NCBI GenBank assembly: GCA_041740995.1
Contig: JBGSKY010000165.1
Coordinates: forward strand, 1-12,595
Direction: 5' to 3'
Length of the DNA stretch: 12,595 bases
DNA from: JBGSKY01 sp041740995
GTDB taxonomy: Bacteria; Planctomycetota; Planctomycetia; Pirellulales; Pirellulaceae
Shown: in pieces, positions 7,240 to 12,595 of the stretch
Numbering within the stretch: position 1 is the first letter of the stretch
Layout: each line of letters opens with the position of its first letter
Position numbers and translations under genes: made by a program
The notes under the pieces: model-generated
What the model saw: only the letters and a program-made list of their open reading frames with translations
Databases searched by the model: none
What the model was told of the DNA's origin: nothing

Positions 7240-7906
7240 TCTCTCGCAAAGATTCTTCCAGCTTGCGGATCTGCAAATGTACCGGTTCAAGATCCGGATA
7301 AATCGATATCGCTTGACGGAAGTATTCCAGAGCCTTGCGTGGGCGCTCTGATTCTAAGAAACATTGGCCTAGCCCAACGAATGCCATGTACTCGAATTGA
7401 TTGACGTCAATCGCACGCTGGCAATCTTCGATAGCTGCGTCGGTTTCGCCCATTGCATAAAGAGCCAACGCGCGTTGGCAAAATGCTTCGGGCAAATTCG
7501 GATGTGTCTGAACCAGCTTCTCGGCTGCCTCAAACGCTGCTTCGTAATCTTCCGACGCTAGCTTTGACACTATGCTGTCGAGCAACGTGCGGCCAAAGGG
7601 TGTTGTCGATCGAGACCAAATGGCTTTTAACGAATCGTCAGCAATCAAACGGACAGCTCGGTCGGAATCAGCTAGTAAACGACCGATCGGTTCGATCACT
7701 CGGCGATCACCTAAAATACCTAGCGCCAGCGCTGCTGCTCGGCGTGCCGAAGGATCATGCGATCCAGTCAAACGGGATAGAGTTGCCACATTGTAACGCA
7801 TCGCAATATCGCGAACGAAACGTGCTGAATCGCCATCGGCAAGGTATACTTGATAGGACGATAAAATGTGGGGCGGTCGATTGAATCGCTGCACCATAGG
7901 ACTCAC
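7232..7906 (-). CDS. HEAT-repeat and TPR protein
   Basis: The 224-residue protein is built of helical repeats and is likely a scaffold for protein-protein contacts; I see no catalytic motif. Residues about 28-98 form HEAT-like helices (DPSARRAAALALGILGD, then VIEPIGRLLADSDRAVR). Residues about 104-217 hold roughly three TPR units (PEAFCQRALALYAMGETDAA, MAFVGLGQCFLESERPRKAL, plus a degenerate first unit). I recall proteins of this layout from planctomycetes, with no known function. The start is uncertain: GTG 7906 or ATG 7897 have no convincing SD site. A strong AGGAGGAG lies before ATG 7979, but that ATG is in a different frame, so the true N-terminus may have been lost to a +1 frame break. 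The 3' end overlaps tmk by 8 bp. Confidence 0.8.
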   Translation of the reverse strand: MSPMVQRFNRPPHILSSYQVYLADGDSARFVRDIAMRYNVATLSRLTGSHDPSARRAAALALGILGDRRVIEPIGRLLADSDRAVRLIADDSLKAIWSRSTTPFGRTLLDSIVSKLASEDYEAAFEAAEKLVQTHPNLPEAFCQRALALYAMGETDAAIEDCQRAIDVNQFEYMAFVGLGQCFLESERPRKALEYFRQAISIYPDLEPVHLQIRKLEESLREII

Positions 7907-7990
7907 AAGCGGTTAGCATTCGTTGAAGCGTGATCATTGTTGCGTCGGCGGCTTGCAGAGCATACCGCTGTCCTTGCATTTTTCCGTCCG

Positions 7991-7998
7991 CTCCTCCT
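7991..7998 (-). promoter_or_regulatory. Strong Shine-Dalgarno site (AGGAGGAG) before ATG 7979
   Basis: On the minus strand AGGAGGAG is followed, 11 bases later, by ATG at 7979-7977. It is the best ribosome binding site in the window. The ATG opens a frame that encodes MQGQRYALQAADATMITLQR and then MLTACES, a plausible amphipathic helix. That frame ends at 7755 without any repeat signature, while the HEAT/TPR protein lies in the frame reached by skipping one base at about 7880-7913. The site is therefore probably the original ribosome binding site of the HEAT/TPR gene. Confidence 0.55.
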
Positions 7999-8037
7999 GA
8001 GCTGCTCACAGTCTAGTTAGACGAAAGACGCTGGACA

Positions 8038-9255
8038 ATGTATCGATTCTCAGACTGTCTACCTTTTTTGACGATCCAATCGGTTTCGCTAGCGAAAAGA
8101 TGTGTCGTTTTGTCACTCTGTACGGTCCATTTTCTTTATCTTGCACCCCCCGTGTTTGCCCAGATTGCCCATCCTTATGGGAACACGCAATACGAATTGA
8201 ACTTCAAAAAGTTGCAAAAAAAATTCGGACAGTTACTCAGCGGCGTAACTCTACGTACAGGGCTAGCAAGAATTTCAGAAGGCGCCGATGTACCAATTTG
8301 GCTTGACCGAAATATCGACGGTGAACAAACGATCCAAGTTCAATTCGATCAATCGACATTCCAGCAGGCAATTGATGAAATCATCGCTCCGAAAGAGTTG
8401 GCAATAGCTTGGGTTGGTGGCACGATTTACATTTGTTCTAAAAACAAATCGCAGTCAATTGAAAAGGCTTATTGGAATACAAGCTTGGCCAACAATTCCA
8501 AGCTCGGCGCGATTGAGTGTCCATCACTTCAATGGTCTGAACCTGTCGAGCCACGGATGTTGTTTGCGATCCTGGCAAGTGAAAATCGAGTCGCCTTGTC
8601 GGGCATTGAGCGATGTGAGCACGATCTTTGGGCACCGCAAAATTTGCCGCCGATGAGCCTTGCAGCGCGGATGACCATTTTGCTCGCAGGATTCAATTCT
8701 ACCTTAGCATTCAACAGTGACGATTCAGGCGAGATCGTTGATTGGCCTACAGAGCCAGCCAACAATGTCGATTATGCATACAAGCTATCGATGCTGCGGC
8801 AAATTCCTAAAGACAAGAAATTACAATGGCAGCAGACGTGGAACGCGAAAGTCACCTGGAAAAACGGAGCTGATGCATCGATTTTGAGTGGCCCTGTGGA
8901 GGCGCATCGCGAATTAATTACAGCCACTTTTGTTCCAGCCAAATCGGACTCAATCGGCGACCGTGATGAACGTATGGCCAACGTGAACGAAAGAGCTATC
9001 TTGAAAGGTCTTGAGAGGCAGCGATTTACGTTGCGACTCCAAGGGCGGCTAATCGACGTCTTGCCACCGCTTGCTAAACAATTGAATTTAAAATTAGAAA
9101 CAGTCACTTGGTCGTCAGGTCTAAGAGGGGCGCCAATCGATGTCGATGTACGAACAGTGACTTTGGATGAGCTATTGGAAGTTATCGCTAAGAATGGAGA
9201 CGTTCAAATCTCTCGCATAGGACTAAAGATCGAAGTCACTGCCGCCCCCAAATGA
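8038..9255 (+). CDS. Exported protein with STN/secretin-N-like domains, function unknown
   Basis: The 405-aa protein has a late hydrophobic stretch (about 22-40) ending VFA-Q, a likely signal peptidase I site near 41/42, with a long polar n-region; an inner start is possible. Residues about 70-134 look like one STN/secretin-N-like unit (LRTGLARISEGADVPIWLDR, TIQVQFDQSTFQQAIDEIIA, LAIAWVGGTIYIC). Residues 330-402 look like a second (IDVLPPLAKQLNLKLETVTW, IDVDVRTVTLDELLEVIA, VQISRIGLKIEV). The middle has a further weak unit near 185-245. In secretins and TonB receptors such domains sit in the periplasm and make contacts; here there is no secretin or barrel domain. I do not recognise a specific function. 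It is divergent from the HEAT/TPR gene and convergent with the sulfatase (30-bp gap, no hairpin seen). Confidence 0.75.
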   Translation: MYRFSDCLPFLTIQSVSLAKRCVVLSLCTVHFLYLAPPVFAQIAHPYGNTQYELNFKKLQKKFGQLLSGVTLRTGLARISEGADVPIWLDRNIDGEQTIQVQFDQSTFQQAIDEIIAPKELAIAWVGGTIYICSKNKSQSIEKAYWNTSLANNSKLGAIECPSLQWSEPVEPRMLFAILASENRVALSGIERCEHDLWAPQNLPPMSLAARMTILLAGFNSTLAFNSDDSGEIVDWPTEPANNVDYAYKLSMLRQIPKDKKLQWQQTWNAKVTWKNGADASILSGPVEAHRELITATFVPAKSDSIGDRDERMANVNERAILKGLERQRFTLRLQGRLIDVLPPLAKQLNLKLETVTWSSGLRGAPIDVDVRTVTLDELLEVIAKNGDVQISRIGLKIEVTAAPK

Positions 9256-9285
9256 CCAACTCTATTAACTCGTGACGGGCATAAA

Positions 9286-10770
9286 CTATTTTCGACCAAC
9301 CGCACGAACCGCCGATCCTTTTTGACCGGTGATCGCGTCACCAAGTTCGTCGCGAATGCTTTGAGAGTCTTTTATTAATTGCTCGACGATCTCCGGGAAC
9401 TCGGCTGCTCGATTGTTTGATTCCGATGGATCGGTTGAAAGGTCATAAAGCGCCAAAGCTTGCTGAGCGACGCGATATCCATGACGCGACGCAATACCCC
9501 CGACGCCACTCTGCTCAATTGATTGCGGTTGTAGCTGGCCCCATGACGCAGGTTTCCCATCGTCTCTTGTTTCTCCGTTTACGGTCAAATACTCGTGGGC
9601 AAAATGCAGCTTCCAATGACCTGATCGTACCGCTTGCAATTCATTGCCAGAGTAAAAATATAACGGTTCCCGATCCTCGATTTGACGGCTTTGGCCTACA
9701 AATACTCCAGTGCGATCAATGCCATCGATCGCGTGCGATGGCAGTCTTGCCGAAGCGAGTTTGCAAAATGTTGGAAGCAAGTCCATGGAACTGATGACGT
9801 CGTTGCAAGTCGAATCGGCTGGAATGTGATTTGGCCAGCTAGCGATCATCGGAACGCGGACACCGCCTTCGAATGTGGTCAGCTTTCCTTCGCGCAAGCC
9901 ACCATTATTGCCAGCATGAGAACCGTAACTGAGGAATGGTCCATTGTCGCTAGTGATCACTATAAACGTGTTGTCCAAGCAATCTGCATCTCGGAGGGCT
10001 TGCATGATTTGTCCCACCGACCAGTCCAGTTCGGTCAAGACGTCGGCATATAAACCGCGGCCACTTCGGCCTTCGAATGATTCTGACGCAAAGATCGGAA
10101 CATGTGGCATTACGTGTGGTAGATAAAGAAAAAATGGCTGATCATGTGTACCAGCGATGAAGTCTACTGAACGCTCAGTCAAACGCTTAGTGAACAGACG
10201 CTGATCCATATCGTGCTCGATCACTTTGCGATCTTCGAACATCGGCAGGGGTGGCATCTCGTCGGCCAAGACTGGGTGGTAACGGGTGTTATCATTGGAG
10301 TACGGGATCCCGTACCAAGTTTGAAACCCATGGTCGATGGGGTTAAATAAATCTGGATTACCCAGATGCCATTTCCCGAACATACCGGTGCGATAACCTG
10401 CCTCTTGTAGTAGTTCTGGTAGCAATTCTTCATCAGGGTTTATGCCGGTTCGACTGGTGTGGTTAAGTGCACCCTCTAGACCGACTCGGTTGGCGTAAGA
10501 ACCGCTCAGCAGCGACGCGCGAGATGCTGTGCAGACAGCTTGGCTGACATAAAAGTCGGTAAATCGAGTCCCCGACTTACAGACCGCATCGATATTTGGT
10601 GTAGGTACCGTGTCCGGATTGAAGCAGTGGAAATCACCATACCCGAGATCATCAAAAAAGATCAAAACAAAATTTGGCTGGGCCGGAGCTTGGGCTGCAG
10701 CAAAGTCGCCACCGCTAGTCGTCATTAGAAGCATCATCAGGTTCAAAGACAGCAAAAACTTATGTAGCAC
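9286..10770 (-). CDS. Exported sulfatase (arylsulfatase A-like, formylglycine type)
   Basis: This enzyme hydrolyses sulfate esters, in planctomycetes mostly on algal polysaccharides or glycosaminoglycan-like substrates; the exact substrate cannot be read here. With the GTG start it is 494 aa, about normal. An N-terminal signal peptide (FLLSLNLMMLLMT, ending near AAAQA) precedes PNFVLIFFDDLGYGD, where the two Asp bind Ca. The formylglycine precursor is Cys80 in CTASR, a C-x-A-x-R variant of the usual C-x-P-x-R that still fits the family. Further active-site motifs are GMFGKWHLG (Lys133, His135), PHVMPHVP, and ITSDNGP (Asp275, Asn276). I chose GTG 10770 because AAAGG lies 7 bases upstream. A TTG at 10785 is an alternative that adds five residues. 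Maturation needs a formylglycine-generating or anaerobic maturation enzyme, not seen in this window. Confidence 0.93.
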   Translation of the reverse strand: MLHKFLLSLNLMMLLMTTSGGDFAAAQAPAQPNFVLIFFDDLGYGDFHCFNPDTVPTPNIDAVCKSGTRFTDFYVSQAVCTASRASLLSGSYANRVGLEGALNHTSRTGINPDEELLPELLQEAGYRTGMFGKWHLGNPDLFNPIDHGFQTWYGIPYSNDNTRYHPVLADEMPPLPMFEDRKVIEHDMDQRLFTKRLTERSVDFIAGTHDQPFFLYLPHVMPHVPIFASESFEGRSGRGLYADVLTELDWSVGQIMQALRDADCLDNTFIVITSDNGPFLSYGSHAGNNGGLREGKLTTFEGGVRVPMIASWPNHIPADSTCNDVISSMDLLPTFCKLASARLPSHAIDGIDRTGVFVGQSRQIEDREPLYFYSGNELQAVRSGHWKLHFAHEYLTVNGETRDDGKPASWGQLQPQSIEQSGVGGIASRHGYRVAQQALALYDLSTDPSESNNRAAEFPEIVEQLIKDSQSIRDELGDAITGQKGSAVRAVGRK

Positions 10771-11081
10771 GACTTCACCTTTCAATACAACTTTTGCAAA
10801 TAAAATGCCTCAGACTTACAGCGCGACGGCGAATGTCTGGCTTCCAAGTTTTCCAAGATCGCAAAAGCAATCAATCGTTACTTGCGGAATAATCCTCATT
10901 TTTAGCACAGTTCGCACCAATCGTGGGACGATGCTTCATAACAGAAGGCGAAACGAACGACAGGTGCATGGCCGTTATTGGTCAATACGTTGATCTGCCA
11001 AGCTACCTTCTGAGCTTGTGAAGATGCGATAAAAATCAGCGTTTCAGATCTAATGCAACTGATCCGTAAACGGCAACGCTT
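10771..11081. other. Divergent intergenic region between sulfatase and TIGR03546-like gene
   Basis: About 311 bp that must hold the promoters of both flanking divergent genes. I see no convincing -35/-10 pair, operator palindrome, riboswitch or terminator. Reading frames across it on both strands (for example the minus-strand frame 10902-11141 and the plus-strand frame 10610-10993) are rich in Cys, Trp and Arg and lack family features, so I treat them as non-coding. Confidence 0.5.
10775..10782 (-). promoter_or_regulatory. Shine-Dalgarno site deciding the sulfatase start
   Basis: AAAGGTGA on the minus strand, with its AAAGG core 7 bases before GTG 10770, supports that codon over the TTG at 10785, whose own upstream sequence has no SD-like stretch. 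Confidence 0.55.
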
Positions 11082-12152
11082 ATGCCCGAACCAAATAGTC
11101 CAGACAATCGACATTTCACAGATGACGCGTTGCACCATCAACGCGGGTCTTTACATGTATTTCGATCGCTGTGGCTCGGCGGCCTTCTCGGCTTGATGCC
11201 ATGGGAAAGCGGCTTTTTTTGGCTAGCCTTGACTCTCCCCTTAATTCTAACGTTTCGCTTACATTGGGTCGGTTTAGCGGCCATTTCAAGTTATTGGCTC
11301 GGCCCTCAAATTGATCAGGTGACTGAGCCGATCGGTGAACTGCTGCTCAGCAATTCGGAAATTCGTTCGTTCTGGCTTAACGCCGCGAAGATTCCGATGG
11401 TTCATCTATTTAAGTGGTACAACTCAATCGTTGTCGCCTATGCCGTAATCTTTGCGCTGAGCCTGCCTGTCATTATTGTCGCGGATAAGTTAGCGACCGC
11501 GTTTCGGAGCTTCTTGCTTCAAAAGCGTACCGCTAGTCTGGCAAATGCAAATGCCGTTTGGACAAACGATCAATATAGGCAAGTTCAGCCAAATGTTCTG
11601 GCAGCGACGCCGGATGTCGAAAAAGCTGTTCTGCACGACGCTTGTTTACAGGAAACGCTGCAATTTAATTCACTCAGTCTTCCCAGTACTGAATCAGTCT
11701 TGCGGGAAGAGCACTTAATTCGCGAAATAGAAGATATAAGCGTGTCTATCAGACACACGAAATCCAACGGAAGAATCGATGCACCTGTGGCGGTCGTTCC
11801 GCATAGTGACGAAGCAAGTTTCCATTTGCCAAACGTATTAACACGGAAGCACGAAGTGAACGAAACGTTTACCAATTTAGTTCGGTTTCACAACCAAAAA
11901 CAATCGCAATTTGCGACCGTGTCCAAAGTGAAATCGGCTGCTGCGACGTCGTCCAATTCAGCAAAAGTCGACGGGCGAAATTTACCGGGCAACGCCGAAT
12001 CAGATGATGCTCTAAAACACAAAATCTTTAGCGAGGCAGCCGAAGCGGCTGGTGCTCTCACCGCGCATCCGCCAACAATCGAGCCACTTCCCTTCCTCAT
12101 GGGATACCTCGTTAATGCGCACCGTTCGACCGAGCGAGATGAGGAACATTGA
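11082..12152 (+). CDS. TIGR03546-like (DUF2062-related) membrane protein with long polar tail
   Basis: The 356-aa protein starts with a short polar leader. Residues 24-75 then form hydrophobic segments (SLWLGGLLGLMPWESGFFWL, then LTLPLILTFRL and HWVGLAAISSYWLGP). After an amphipathic stretch (DQVTEPIGELLLSNSEIRSF), KWYNSIVVAYAVIFALSLPV leads a last membrane segment (about 112-135). The G-L-M-P near the first helix and the F-N-N-T-V-V-like WYNSIVV motif match, from memory, the TIGR03546 family, whose gene is normally next to TIGR03545. The function is unknown. Residues 145-356 are an unusual polar extension of about 200 residues without a recognisable domain. The stop TGA 12150-12152 shares its A with the next gene's ATG, so the two are translationally coupled. 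No clear SD site precedes ATG 11082. Confidence 0.75.
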   Translation: MPEPNSPDNRHFTDDALHHQRGSLHVFRSLWLGGLLGLMPWESGFFWLALTLPLILTFRLHWVGLAAISSYWLGPQIDQVTEPIGELLLSNSEIRSFWLNAAKIPMVHLFKWYNSIVVAYAVIFALSLPVIIVADKLATAFRSFLLQKRTASLANANAVWTNDQYRQVQPNVLAATPDVEKAVLHDACLQETLQFNSLSLPSTESVLREEHLIREIEDISVSIRHTKSNGRIDAPVAVVPHSDEASFHLPNVLTRKHEVNETFTNLVRFHNQKQSQFATVSKVKSAAATSSNSAKVDGRNLPGNAESDDALKHKIFSEAAEAAGALTAHPPTIEPLPFLMGYLVNAHRSTERDEEH

Positions 12153-12595
12153 TGAACAAAAACGCGCGGCGAATCGCGGCCCTGATGCTGCTACTGGTTG
12201 CCTTTGGTGCAATTGCTTATGAGTACACACGTCGTTCGATTCAGCAATTTGTCGCCAATCGAATCGGCTGCGAGTCACATATCGGTTCGCTGCGAATTGA
12301 TCGGTTCGGAAATCTAAGTCGAATCGGCGATGTTCATATCCTGGCAAGCGATGTTTTCGCTGATACTCACATCGCAAGCGTAAGATTGAAGCACCAGCGG
12401 CATGCAATTGCAACACGAAGCTTTCGAGTCGATAACGCAATCGTTGACGGGGTTCAAATCACTGGCTTTGATGCGCAGATTCAAAAGCTTGCATTGCCAG
12501 TGGAAGCTGATGAGAAGCTTTCAAACGAGTCCGACGCTGCGGCAGTCAACGCAGAATATCCAGAATCATCGCAGTTTTCTGCTGAAACGGCTGCT
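12152..12595 (+). CDS. TIGR03545-like protein, N-terminal part (runs off right edge)
   Basis: ATG 12152 opens a frame that remains open for 148 codons to the window end. Residues 8-23 are one hydrophobic segment after a basic leader (MNKNARRIAALMLLLVAFGA), an N-terminal membrane anchor. The part after it alternates strands in an AsmA-like way (IGCESHIGSLRIDRFGNLSR, IGDVHILASDVFADTHIASV, FRVDNAIVDGVQITGFD). This pattern, a gene of origin-of-lipid-transport style fold next to a TIGR03546-like gene, fits the TIGR03545 family as I remember it. The function is unknown; an envelope role is an inference. It overlaps the previous stop as TGATG. Confidence 0.7.
   Translation, partial: MNKNARRIAALMLLLVAFGAIAYEYTRRSIQQFVANRIGCESHIGSLRIDRFGNLSRIGDVHILASDVFADTHIASVRLKHQRHAIATRSFRVDNAIVDGVQITGFDAQIQKLALPVEADEKLSNESDAAAVNAEYPESSQFSAETAA

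Noticed and set aside
9417..10053. Overlapping plus-strand open frames of 120-125 codons inside the sulfatase
   Set aside because: They are antisense to conserved sulfatase motifs and lack coding character.
12012..12440. Minus-strand 142-codon open frame at the right end
   Set aside because: It crosses the coupled stop/start of the TIGR03546/03545-like pair, is Arg/Cys-rich, and is explained as a shadow.

Overview
The window looks like a piece of a planctomycete chromosome (Pirellulaceae-like, moderate GC). The signs are: an ECF-type sigma factor continuing into a membrane anchor and a secretin/TonB short N-terminal (STN)-like domain; a second exported STN-like protein; a HEAT+TPR protein of a type I associate with this phylum; an exported formylglycine-type sulfatase; and a TIGR03546/TIGR03545-like gene pair. 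Most gene starts lack a clear Shine-Dalgarno (SD) site and several use GTG or TTG, which also fits. The assignment rests on recognising families by eye, not on a search.

Left part (1-3249): the 5' end of a small minus-strand gene runs off the left edge. Upstream of it lies a three-domain peptidoglycan-degrading enzyme on the same strand. Divergent from that enzyme is one ancestral sigma factor-STN fusion gene, now split over three reading frames by two apparent single-base losses.

Centre (3337-7239, plus strand): hemL (tetrapyrrole synthesis), then a strong 16-bp inverted repeat, then a fused tRNA-modification gene (TrhO-type U34 hydroxylase plus RluA-type pseudouridine synthase) whose stop codon overlaps the start of tmk (thymidylate kinase). 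The fused gene and tmk are almost certainly translationally coupled.

Right part (7232-12595): a minus-strand HEAT/TPR gene overlaps the 3' end of tmk by 8 bp. Its strongest ribosome binding site sits before an ATG in another frame. Divergent from it is an exported STN-like protein, which converges on a minus-strand sulfatase. After a 311-bp divergent intergenic region, the TIGR03546-like membrane gene overlaps the start of a TIGR03545-like gene that runs off the right edge.

I see no CRISPR array, rRNA, tRNA, insertion sequence or recognisable defence cluster. The most unusual items are the TrhO-RluA fusion, the frame-broken sigma-STN gene, the endolysin-like enzyme without a signal peptide, and the perfect inverted repeat after hemL. 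Three frame breaks in 12.6 kb also raise the question of sequence quality.
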